DNA of 64,000 bases from the NCBI RefSeq assembly GCF_030848805.1, contig NC_092358.1, positions 17,496,250-17,560,249 of the forward strand. Reading direction: 5' to 3'. Source of the stretch: Temnothorax longispinosus. Taxonomy: Eukaryota > Arthropoda > Insecta > Hymenoptera > Formicidae. The position numbers and the translations under genes are program-made. Every line of letters starts with the position of its first letter. Position 1 is the first letter of the stretch. This document shows positions 11,127 through 20,920 of this stretch, piece by piece. Under the pieces are notes generated by a model that made no database searches, was not told the origin of the DNA, and was given only the letters and a program-made list of their open reading frames with translations.

Positions 11127-11282
11127 GCGTTTTCGATTTGCGACTCAAATACACGACCGACTCGGGTCGCATCATGTATACAGGACTCTAGCATCATTGA
11201 CGTGGAATACATACATATCTATGTATGTATTCCACGTCCATTGATGCGACCCGAGTCGGGTCGAGTAGTAAATCGAAAACGC
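11127..11282. mobile_element. Second hairpin MITE (GCGTTTTCGATTT family)
   Basis: The left arm GCGTTTTCGATTTGCGACTC and the right arm ending AGTAAATCGAAAACGC pair, followed by inner arms GACTCGGGTCGCATCA / TGATGCGACCCGAGTC. A second, inner perfect hairpin TGACGTGGAATACATACATA surrounds the centre. It lies 7 bp from the preceding MITE. No ORF. Confidence 0.7.
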
Positions 11283-11386
11283 CATAGTCTGTGGCATCAG
11301 CCATTATTCGATTCGATTAGATGTGTATTCAGCAGATGGCGTAAGCCATGATTTTAACTTAGAGGGGGGTGAGTAAGGCGGGAGAT

Positions 11387-11605
11387 TTAAATGTATAGTT
11401 CGCAGGAGTAGAAAAAGGAGAGAAGCAAACGACACAGCTTCGGAGTCGGATTCATAATAAGGGGAAATATGTCCATAGGGTGAGTTGGAAATTTTTCTCG
11501 TAGATACCTATAAAGAGGGGGAGTTTTGTACCGAGTTAATTCACATCTAAAAATTATATGATTAGCATCTTGATATGGGTCTCCACAATGACCAGAGATG
11601 ACCAA
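11387..11605 (-). pseudogene. LINE reverse-transcriptase 3'-end fragment
   Basis: The 72-residue frame contains CGDPYQDANHIIFRCELTR. This corresponds to the C-terminal CxxG...HIIFxC zinc-knuckle-like motif found near the end of R1/Jockey-type non-LTR retrotransposon ORF2 proteins. The upstream RT core is absent. The piece is a 5'-truncated, probably dead insertion. It stays open to a stop at 11387. Confidence 0.6.
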
Positions 11606-11639
11606 CGCTCCGAAAAATCCTGTCCACGAAGTTTAAGCT

Positions 11640-12069
11640 AGAGTTGCTATAAAACTTTAAGCCGTTGCACTGCGCCATCTGTCTGAACTCAATACTCGCA
11701 TGGAGCAATGTTGATAAAGCAGTACTACTGTGTTATCCGAATCGTGGATGTCAATTATAATATATATATTTTATATAAAATATATAGAATATGAATTATA
11801 ATTTATAATACTAATATTAAATAATAATAATATTATTCTTTTTATAATTTGTATGATTTTAATAAGATAAGCTTATCGAAAAATGAATATATTACTAATT
11901 ATATTTTTTTTTTTTTTGAAAAAGTGTGTGTCATACATATTCGTAATTTCTCACCATAGCTGGACACATTGCAGCCAATCAAGAATATATTCATTATATT
12001 ATTTATCTTTATCTCGCTAAAAAATAATATATTAGTAAAGTAAAAAGTATTGTTCCTATTTTCTTAACA
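11640..12069. other. AT-rich spacer
   Basis: No gene seen between the LINE fragment and the first giant palindrome; an A/T-rich run (TATATATTTTATATAAAATA) lies near 11760. Confidence 0.45.
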
Positions 12070-12684
12070 AAAGGGCCTAGCGGAGTAAGCATGTGAAATC
12101 GGCCCTTGATCATACAGAGCTGACATTAATGTCACAAGTTGGTATCAATATGATAAAACTTTCCACCAAATATTATTTTAAAAAATTCATTTTTTTAGAA
12201 GTTATGCAGGGAGAGAGTAAAATAAAGAAATGTATTTTTCTCGAAAACCATTTGACCGATCTTGATGAAAAAAATATATGTTATGTAGACTAATAAAACT
12301 AATTAACAAAAAAAAAATGTCCAAAATGTTTGCGCAAAAAAAAACAAAAAAAATATTTGAATTTTTTAATATTTTTTTTAGGCTGATATTTTTGAGGTAC
12401 CGCTTTGAAATTTTTACGAAAATTTCTCTTAAAGTGTCTACTATAACATAAATTTTTTACAATTTTTTTTAAATGGTGGAACATAGTTAAAAATACGAAA
12501 ATCGTAAGCGTCGCGTCACTCCGGCGCACAGTGCAGTGCCATTCCGCGTTGCGGGTGTTCGATGTAACTTTACTAGCACATATGTACGTCTGCAATTAGC
12601 CTATAATATGTATACTTTTTAATTTTTATAGTTTCCAGAGTTTACCACGTGGAGGTTGCAGTACGGTTTTAAATTCCTTATATC

Positions 12685-13000
12685 GGGGTGCTTTTTTAAC
12701 GTGAGTCCCCTTGCCTCTCACTATATTTCCGTAAAATCGGGGTGCTTTTTTAATGTGAATCTCCTCGCCTTTCACTACGTTTCCGTAAAATCAGGGTGCT
12801 TTTTTAACGTGAGTCCCTTCGCCTCTCACTATACGTTTCCGTAAAATCGGGGTGCTTTTTTAACGTGAGTCCCCTCGCTTTTCACTACGTTTCCGTAAAA
12901 TCAAAGTGCTTTTTTAACGTGAGTCCCCTCGCCTCTCACTACGTTTCCGTAAAATCAGGGTGCTTTTTGAATGTAAGACCCCTCGCTTCTCATTACACCC
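12685..13000. repeat. 54-bp minisatellite, left arm (six units)
   Basis: Units containing GGGGTGCTTTTTTAACGTGA and CCTCGCCTCTCACTACGTTT start near 12685, 12739, 12793, 12849, 12903 and 12957. The period is 54 bp with one 56-bp unit. The period equals 18 codons, so one frame repeats SGCFFNVSPLASHY without stops across the first units, but this looks coincidental. Confidence 0.85.
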
Positions 13001-13016
13001 TACACCTACGATTTAT

Positions 13017-13187
13017 TTAATCTTCTTCACTATCACTGTCTATTACTGGAATGTTATTTGTTTTCTTAAACAGATCGCTCAGTATTTCTGCTGGTTTCAA
13101 AATTTTTGCTAAATATCTTGCATGAGATAGATATAATATATAATTGCAGCAATATGACAGCAGCATCCAATTGTTCGTAGCTCATTA
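13017..13187 (-). pseudogene. Coding-like remnant in the loop of foldback element A
   Basis: On the minus strand a stop-free frame across the loop ends YLAKILKPAEILSDLFKKTN, then an acidic tail SDSEED and TAA at 13019-13017. An acidic C-terminus right before a stop looks protein-like. The upstream end has in-frame stops near 13188, next to an acceptor-like CTTAAACAG. I do not recognise the protein. It could be a captured exon or the last trace of the element's own coding region. It overlaps the inner arm, so part is mirrored (with a small insertion) in the right arm. Confidence 0.3.
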
Positions 13188-13284
13188 GCGAACTGTTTAA
13201 GAAAACAAATAACATTCCAGTAATATATAGACAGTGATAGTGAAGAAGATTAAATAAATCGTAAGTGTAGGGTGTAATGAGAGG

Positions 13285-13480
13285 CGAGGGTTCTTACATT
13301 CAAAAAGTACCCCGATTTTACGGAAACGTAGTGAGAGGCAAAGGGACTTACGTTAAAAAAGCACCCTGATTTTACGGAAACGTAGTGAAAGGCGAGGGGA
13401 CTCACGTTAAAAAAGCACCCCGATTTTACGGAAACGTAGTGAGAGGCGAGGAAACTCGCACGTTAAAAAAGCACCCCAAT
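13285..13480. repeat. 54-bp minisatellite, right arm (four inverted units)
   Basis: The same unit in reverse complement, with GCACCC/GTACCCC anchors near 13308, 13361, 13415 and 13471. It has two units fewer than the left arm, so copy number changed independently after the palindrome formed. Confidence 0.8.
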
Positions 13481-14082
13481 AAGGAGTTTAAAACCGTACT
13501 GCAACCTCCACGTGGTAAATTCTGGAAACTATAAAAATTAAAAAGTATACATATTATAGGCTAATTGCAGACGTACATATGTGCTAGTAAAGTTACATCG
13601 AACACCCGCAACGCGGAATGGCACTGCACTGTGCGCCGGAGTGACGCGACGCTTACGATTTTCGTATTTTTAACTGTTCCACCATTTAAAAAAAATTGAA
13701 AAAAATATATGTTATAGTAGACACTTTAAGAGAAATTTTCGTAAAAATTTCAAAGCGGTACCTCAAAAATATCACCCTAAAAAAAATATTAAAAAATTCA
13801 AATATTTTTTTGTTTTTTTTTGCTAACATTTTGGACATTTTTTTGTTAATTAGTTTTATTAGTCTACATAACATATATTTTTTTCATCAAGATCGGTCAA
13901 GTGGGTTTCGAGAAAAATACATTTCTTTATTTTACTTTCTCCCTGCATAACTTCTAAAAAAATGAATTTTTTTAAATAATATTTGGTGGAAAGTTTTATC
14001 ATATTGGTGCTAACTTGTGACATTAATGTCAGCTCTGTATGATCAAGGGCCGATTTCACATGCTTACTCCGCTAGGCCCTTT

Positions 14083-15536
14083 CAAACATACTTACTCAAA
14101 ATATATAAAGAGTAAAATTATTTATACTGAACATACTATTACTTGCACGTGTGTTACGCGCAAGAAATACATGAAGAATTATATCTTTGAACCATGTCAA
14201 GTGAGCGAAATATCATGTTATCTTTTTCTTCGTTTCTTTCTTATTCTTAAAGTGACACGTCCAACATATGAACTACGTGACTGCAGGCCTATTTCGATGT
14301 TGGTTCAGTCTCTATAATGCCTTAAAATGTATAGCTGTCGAATGATGAATTAGATGGAAAACTCCGACATATTAAAGACCCATTAGTTTTACAGAGGGGA
14401 GTTTCTTCAGGTGAACAGCATGCATCAGAATATTGGAAAAATTCAAGTTAACTATTATTTTTAATAATTTCTTTGTTTGTTCGTTATATTTGAATTGTAA
14501 TATTTGTGCAGGGCGGAAATTAATTTCGGGTTTTCTTGGCGGTTCTCGGGAGCAGAGGAAGGCAGTGATTTTGGCAATAAGTTAACGTCGACAACCACGT
14601 AATTTTTAAAGTCAAATCACAAAATCGATTAAACAGCATATCTCTTCTAAGAGAAGAAATTTTATTTTTTTAATTAAATATTCTTCCATTAATTAATATT
14701 AATGTTACTTTGACACTAAAAAAACTTAGCAGAACCTGGCTATAGTTATCGTTTATATATAAATTAAGATATATGCCGATATAATAAAAACAAAATTCAG
14801 CTGTGTAGCATCAATTCTAACAATGTAAGGAATACGTCAAAGAAAATTTCATGAGAAAATATAAATTTTTTGAGATGTAGGATAAAGATCATGAATATCA
14901 CTAGGTCGGTATCTATTGTTAAAGAGAGCGATATATATAATGGATGGTGGCGACACCTAGGGAGGGGTAGGAAAAATAATGGGATACACAAGGGAGAACA
15001 TAAGATTTCAAGTGGTAACAACTGATAGGGAAGATATGAAAAGATAGACAGATAGAATAAGGAAGAATAGAAGATAACTCCATGATTGATGTTTAATAGG
15101 AGAGAATTTATAGAGGTACAATTTGGGGGAGGGGGAGGTGAAAGAGCATAGAGGATAGCATTGAAAAAAGACCGAAGCAGAGGCAGGCAGTGAATTAGTG
15201 AGGGAGTGCTGGGAGAAAATAAAAGTGACAGCCATGGAAAAGAAAAAATTATCGAATTGGAAGAACAGGCAAGATTTTTTTTAGCGAGAAATGATGGTAG
15301 TATGAAAGTCTTGGAGAGAATTAAAAAAACACAGCAGATGTCAATTTAAAAATGCGCACACAAGTGAATTTTAGCAGTGTCAAAATATTTCTAAACTTTT
15401 ACGCTACGGTTGAGCTGAACGCTGAGCTACACCAATGTACGGACAGTTCTGCCGCGAAGCACGAATTAACGATATTAATTAGTACCGCAATCGATGTTTC
15501 GTTATACTTCCAACTATGCATTTCATATCTAATAAA

Positions 15537-15580
<44 letters not shown>

Positions 15581-15585
15581 GCTGA
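14083..15585. other. AT-rich spacer between transposons
   Basis: No gene recognised. A purine-rich stretch (about 14930-15240) leaves minus-strand frames open but they are low-complexity. A TA microsatellite (15539-15577) abuts the next element. Confidence 0.45.
15539..15577. repeat. TA dinucleotide microsatellite
   Basis: About 19 uninterrupted TA/AT units just before the TTAA-flanked MITE. Confidence 0.9.
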
Positions 15586-16115
15586 TTAAGGGGATCCTAA
15601 AGCCGTCTGTAATACCGGCTTTTTTTCTTAGCACTAATCTTTTAATTGACTTTATAGAAATGCAAAATTCTTGTCTAGAATTAAAGTACGCATCAAAATC
15701 TAGGTCATGGTGGTCAAATTTATATCGAAAACGAAAAAAAATTAATATTTTTGTTAATTTTTGGTATACGTGACGACAATATTTGCTTTGTACAAAAATT
15801 CCACGATAAATATCCACAAAATTAGACCGGCATGACCTAGGGACAACATTTAAGAACAATATCGTGCAATTAGATCTAAGATTGAAAACCTAGAAAAAAA
15901 GATTACTTTATATAACTTTTATATGTGCAAAAGCACATTCAGGTTGACAGGATAAGCAATATTGCGTGTGGCAAGAGATGGCGCAGTAATCGAACAAAGA
16001 CAGATGCCTCTCGTTAGACAAGGACAGATATAGATATATGACAAGAAAACAAAATTAGAAATGTTGACATTACCGACGTCGAGGAAGTTCAGCCTTCACT
16101 TTAGGATCCCCTTAA
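15586..16115. mobile_element. TTAA-flanked MITE, piggyBac-type (copy 1)
   Basis: Starts TTAAGGGGATCCTAAAG and ends CTTTAGGATCCCCTTAA, so TTAA is present at both ends and the inverted repeat is about 13 bp. The piggyBac superfamily targets and duplicates TTAA. Next to the left repeat is AGCCGTCTGT, also present in the sister copy at 18031. About 520 bp, no transposase; non-autonomous. Confidence 0.75.
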
Positions 16116-16921
16116 GTTACAACATTTATATTTATTTTCATGTAGTGAATTAAAAACATGTGAAGACGTTCCCGCATATAGTAACAAATAAACTTATGGC
16201 CTTGCGAGATAAAGAAGAGAGCCACTATAGTGTGGCCTTTTGTCGTAAAATATCAAATTTAGTCAGTTTAGTGGGAAGCCACTATAGTGACGCATAGCTA
16301 AAGGGTTAATTAACTATGATGTTACGTGTTGCATTCTCAATTAAAACTTACGCGCGCTCGAGTATAAATACGTGGATTATGTATGGAGCAATTATTGGAA
16401 TTCTAATACGTTTATGAATTATATATATATGATGTTGACTCTTGAGCAAACGAGCGATTGATTATCTTTTTTGGCATCAATAGTTTTTTGCGTTGTTAGA
16501 TATTTTCAAACGGAAACAATCTGCCATTTTCAAGATAATTTTAAATGAACGCCGTGTAAGAAAAACCGGGATGTGCAATCGCAATCTAAGCGTAACCAAG
16601 TTTAATATCACCCAATTTTTTTTCTATTGTTTTAGCTCGTCCGCGTTTCTCGAGTATAACTCTTATGCAGTGCATCAAAATATCGGATATGCCAATTGAA
16701 GCGAGCGTCGTATCGTCGGTACGGCTGATTAATATGGGAATTCCCGGTCGATTAGCTGAGTCGTTCCATATTTTCTGCATCTTTCTCAAAATAACTCATA
16801 CGCACAAGTGAATTTCAAAAGTGCCGAATTAATAAGTTATGTCGTGATGAATGCCTGTATTCATATGTTAAGGTAGTGGTGAATTTTATATATTTTGTGT
16901 GTTTTATACTGCTATTTTCAA
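16116..16921. other. Spacer between MITE and palindrome
   Basis: Mixed-composition sequence with no recognised gene. It separates two unrelated transposons. Confidence 0.4.
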
Positions 16922-16930
16922 AATAATTTT
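16922..16930. repeat. Left 9-bp target site duplication of element C
   Basis: AATAATTTT here is repeated exactly at 19432-19440, immediately outside the terminal inverted repeats ACGTCTGTGAAG / CTTCACAGATGT. Confidence 0.7.
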
Positions 16931-17385
16931 ACGTCTGTGAAGTTGGCCCCTTTTTTTAAAATTCGGAAAAATTCATTAGAGTTCTGGATGCACTAGCAAG
17001 AGTTCTAGAGTTCTCTATAGGTTTTAGAAAGAGTTCCATCATTTAAAGTGACGAAAACACCATTTAAAAAATGGGGGGGGGGGAGCTAACTTTACGGCGC
17101 CCCCTATTTTTGAAAAAATGAATTTTTTATGGTAGTTTTGGATAGATTTCTAGGGTTTTCGATGAGTTCTAGGGTTCCCTATATAGATTTTAGAAAGAGT
17201 TCCGTTCAAATAAGCCCAAAAATCAATGTCAAAGTTGAACAAAAAATGTCCCCATTTTTTTAAAATCAATTTTTTATGGTAGATTCAGAAAGATTTCGAT
17301 GAGTTCTAGAGTGCCCTATAGGTTTTATAGCGCTACGACCAATACTTCAAAAGTTACAGCCCTTTAAAGTGCCACATCTCGAAAA

Positions 17386-17837
17386 TTTTCTAAGTCCCGA
17401 GGATAAATTTTCTTTTCCGGAAATCAACAGTTCTGGCGGGAGTTCTGGTCGCCCCCGAAGAGTTCTATTAAAAACTATTATGACCCGAAGCGCTCCGACC
17501 AGTATTTCAAAAGTTACAGCTCTTTAAAGTGCCACCCCAAAAATTAAAAAAAAATTTTTTTGGGAGTTTTGGCGGGAGTTCTGGTCGCCCCCCGAAGAAT
17601 TCTATCGAAAACTATTATGACCCGAAGCGCTCCGACCAATATTTCAAAAATAAAAAATTTTTTTAATTTTTGGGGTGGCACTTTGAAGGGCTGTAACTTT
17701 TGAAATACTGGTCGAAACGCTTCGGGTCATAATAGTTTTCGATAGAACTCTTCGGGGGGCAACCAGAACTTCCGCGAGAACTGCCGATTTCCGAAAGAAA
17801 AATTTAAAATTTTTTAGTCCCCTCGGGACTTAGAAAA
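17386..17837. mobile_element. Nested palindrome inside the left arm of element C
   Basis: Starts TTTTCTAAGTCCCGAGG and ends CCTCGGGACTTAGAAAA, with its own mirror centre near 17640 and a repeated GTTCTGGCGGGAGTTCTGGT block. The right arm of element C reads straight through (reverse complement CATCTCGAAAAGAGTGACCC). That continuous reading is the site before insertion. Internal words such as TTACAGCTCTTTAAAGTGCC resemble the host element, so it is probably a relative or an internal rearrangement of the same family. Confidence 0.65.
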
Positions 17838-18030
17838 GAGTGACCCCAAAATCAGTGGTTTTTTCGCCTATTTTTGGTCCCGCGATATTGGAACTGAATT
17901 GTGTGTCAAATGATACCTTATGACAAGACATCAATCACAAAAAATTTTTAAGTTGAGGTGAGAATTGATTCCACCAGAGATATGGGAGGTCAAAGTAGTC
18001 AAAATTCATTAACTCGTCAGCCCGTACGCT

Positions 18031-18538
18031 TTAAGGGGATGCTGGAGCCGTCTGTATAACCGACAAAATTACCATTTTCTATGTTATCGACTATATCTGT
18101 CCTTGTATAGACAAAGATATAGACAAGGATAGCACGCTACATTGCACGCACACATACGCACGATGCACATCGACATTATACTTTTATATTACGCTTCCAA
18201 ATCTTGATTTGGAGGGTTTATCGATGTTTTTCTTGTTGTGCAATTTGGGGGAACTTGTTTTTGCGTTCGTACCAATGGTATATCTCTTATATGAAATACA
18301 TCTTGTGACGAGCTGACAGCTCGCCGCAACTCGAGACGCCATATTGGGATAAAAGTAGGATAAGGAAATCTGTACTTCCGTAATTTTTTCTCGTTTTTTA
18401 TATAAAATCGGAGTTCCCCCGAATCATTAATGTATGTACTGCAATTCTGGAGAAGGATTTTTAATTCTGTCAAATTAATACGACGCTACGTGCCGACAAA
18501 AAATGCCGGTAAAACAGACGGCTCCAGCATCCCCTTAA
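18031..18538. mobile_element. TTAA-flanked MITE, piggyBac-type (copy 2), nested in element C
   Basis: TTAAGGGGATGCTGGAGCCG at the left and CGGCTCCAGCATCCCCTTAA at the right, a perfect inverted repeat of over 20 bp. The undisturbed mirror arm at about 18812-18828 reads GTGCTTTAAAGCGTACG, the unoccupied site with a single TTAA. This shows TTAA duplication on insertion. The 94-codon minus frame inside it (18189-18473) has no recognisable domain and is probably chance. Confidence 0.85.
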
Positions 18539-19431
18539 AGCACGAATTTTTCTTTCAGTCCGATAATTTAAAACTTCGTACCCGGGGATTTTGCTAGCTG
18601 CTGACAATAAATTTGAAGTCAGATTTTTAAAATTCATAATGGCCGATTTAATATGGCGGACTATGTATTTAAAAAATGTTTTAATTTCTTTTTCTTGTTA
18701 AGTAAATCGATCCATATAAGTATGTGTAAAAAATCTGACTTCAAATTCATTGTCAGCAGCTAGCAAAACCCCCGGGTACGAAGTTTTAAATTATCGGACT
18801 GAAAGAAAAATTCGTGCTTTAAAGCGTACGGGCTGAAGAGTTAATGAATTTTGACTACTTTGACCTCTCATATCTCTGGAATCAATTCTCACCTCAACTT
18901 AAAAATTTATTGTGATTGATGTCTTGTCATAAGGTATCATTTGACACACAATTCAGTTCCAATATCGCGGGACCAAAAATAGGCGATTTTTGGGGTCACT
19001 CTTTTCGAGATGTGGCACTTGGGGTGTAACTTTAGAAATATTGGTCGTAGCGCTATGAAACCTATAGGGAACTCTAAAACTCATCGAAATCTTTTTGAAT
19101 CTACCATAAAAAATTGATTTTAAAAAAATGGGAAAATTTTTTATTTAATTTTAACATCGATTTTTGGGCTTATTTGAACGGAACTCTTTCTAAAACCTAT
19201 AGGGAACTTTAGAACTCATCGAAATCTATCCGGAACTACCGTAAAAAATTCATTTTTTCAAAAATGGCGCCGTGAAGTTAGCCTCCCCATTTTTAAAATA
19301 GTGTTTTTGTCACTTTAAATAATGGAACTGTTTCTAAAACCTATAGAGAACTCTATAACTCTTGCTGGGGCATCCAGAACTCTAATGAATTTTTCCGAAT
19401 TTTGAAAGAGGGGGGCCAACTTCACAGATGT

Positions 19432-19440
19432 AATAATTTT
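19432..19440. repeat. Right 9-bp target site duplication of element C
   Basis: AATAATTTT, identical to 16922-16930. Confidence 0.7.
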
Positions 19441-19710
19441 ACGCGGATATCAGGTATAAGAAGAAATGTGATGATCGCGATCATAAACAAATCTAATATC
19501 TCCGAATAATTTTTATGCAAATATGTTTTATTATTCTCTTATTTATCCTCCTGTTCTAATAAAAGCGGTATGAAATCCCAAAGTTGGTCACTAATCGCGA
19601 TTGCATTGTTCCAGCATTATTACGAACGTGATTGGTCGTCTCGATTCAGTCGATTGATTGAGTGTACAAATGTTTTTTGCATAGATAATAACAAATAAAA
19701 AACATTACAA

Positions 19711-19740
19711 GGCGCGCACGAAGCGCGCGCTATCATCTAG
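19711..19740 (+). mobile_element. Helitron-type 3' terminus
   Basis: GC-rich hairpin GCGCGCACGAAGCGCGC, then a short spacer and CTAG at 19737-19740, followed by T. Canonical Helitron 3' ends are a short hairpin a few bases before CTRR, with insertion between A and T. The 5' end of this element was not located. Confidence 0.5.
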
Positions 19741-20238
19741 TGTTGTGTTGCTGCTCTTCTAAAAAGGTCATGTCATCTCGAAATTATTTTGAATCTATCG
19801 AAATACTGTTGTCGCTTTTCCGTGATGCCGATTGGTTCTCTTGTTGCGCTTACTTCATGAGCGGCTGTCATGGCATATTGTGACAGTTGTGTGTGTGGTT
19901 AATTGTGTAATAGTAACAGTGAAATATTAAAAATAAATAGCGCGCGCGTCTGTGATGTCTAGTCCATATCTAAAATATATTAAAAGAGTCATGCATGACC
20001 GATTATGATAACAACCAAGTAAATATGTAGGAAATGTGCCAATATACGGTCGGGCTGATGGATCCTTTTTGTGTCTAATATTATTTGTGTAAATTTATGT
20101 ACATTTCTTTAATTTAGCAAATTACGCGCTGTTACTATCGGTCTTGAATCGTTGTCTCAAGCCAAAGTCAAAATGATACAATCACACATAATTAAATACA
20201 CATCTTATATATTCCGTATTTTCCATATCCCATATCTA
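19741..20238. other. Spacer
   Basis: No gene recognised between the Helitron-like end and the start of the minisatellite-bearing element. Confidence 0.4.
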
Positions 20239-20920
20239 TCTATATATATAAAGGAAGATGTCCTGACTGACTCATCAACTGACTCACTTATCAACGCCCA
20301 GCCCAAACCCCTGAACCGAATTTTTACCAAAATTATATGAAATAGGGGTAGAATTTTCCGGGGAGTGCCACTATGTGCATAGTTTTTTGTTACCGATTTT
20401 CTGAAAACCGGTTTTTCTAATTTTTTTAATTTTTTGGGAAATAATTTACCGAATCTCAAAGAATTATAGATCAAACAGGGGCAGAATTTTCCGGGGACTG
20501 CTATAAAGTGTATAATTTTTCGTTACCGATCTTTTTGGAAGCCGGTACGGAAATTTTTTCATTTTTTCGGGAATTTATTGACCGAATCAGAAGTAGGGGT
20601 AAAATTTTACGGGGAGCGCCATGATGTGTACAGTTTTTGTTACCGATCTTTTTGGAAACCGGTTTTTTTAATTTTTCCAATTTTTTGGGAAATAATTGAT
20701 TAAATCTCAAAAAATTATACATAAAGTAGGAGTAGAATTTCTCGGGGAGTGCTATAAAGTGTACTATTTTTTGTTACCGATTTTTTTGGAAACCGGTTCC
20801 GAATGATCGAATCTTAAAGAATTATACATAAAAAGTAGGGGTAGAATTTCTCGGGGAGTGCTATAAAGTACATAATTTTTTGTTACCGATCTTTTTGGGA
20901 ATCGGTATCAAAAGTTTTTC

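Larger units (their letters stand above)
12070..14082. mobile_element. Giant foldback element A, about 2 kb palindrome
   Basis: The left end AAAGGGCCTAGCGGAGTAAG is mirrored at the right end (CTTACTCCGCTAGGCCCTTT). The two arms remain nearly complementary for about 1 kb each, up to a loop of roughly 105 nt at about 13083-13187. The arms contain a 54-bp minisatellite (six copies left, four right). The end sequence and the inner motif CTCGAAAACC...GATGAAAAAAATATATGTT recur in element B at 20921. No clear target duplication and no transposase. Transcription through it would give a very long RNA hairpin. Confidence 0.85.
16931..19431. mobile_element. Giant foldback element C, Mutator-like by 9-bp duplication, with two nested insertions
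   Basis: The outer ends ACGTCTGTGAAGTTGGCCCC and its mirror (ending at 19431) start arms that pair until a loop of about 100 nt (about 18629-18727). A perfect 9-bp direct repeat, AATAATTTT, flanks the element. Long inverted repeats plus a 9-bp duplication are typical of Mutator-like elements (MULEs). The left arm is much longer than the right because of two insertions (17386-17837 and 18031-18538) that the right arm lacks. No transposase is encoded. Arm divergence is modest, so a transcript could fold into a long hairpin. Confidence 0.75.

Noticed and set aside
12685..13000. Regular repeats that could be mistaken for a CRISPR array
   Set aside because: The 54-bp units are repeated over their whole length with no unique spacers, lie in a eukaryotic transposon arm and are mirrored in the other arm.
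14797..15235. Minus-strand Leu/Ser/Pro-rich frames as coding
   Set aside because: They mirror a purine-rich low-complexity stretch; no domain, and a possible LINE origin of the plus strand could not be supported.
18189..18473. 94-codon minus frame inside the TTAA MITE
   Set aside because: Not similar to piggyBac transposase, and the element is far too short to be autonomous.
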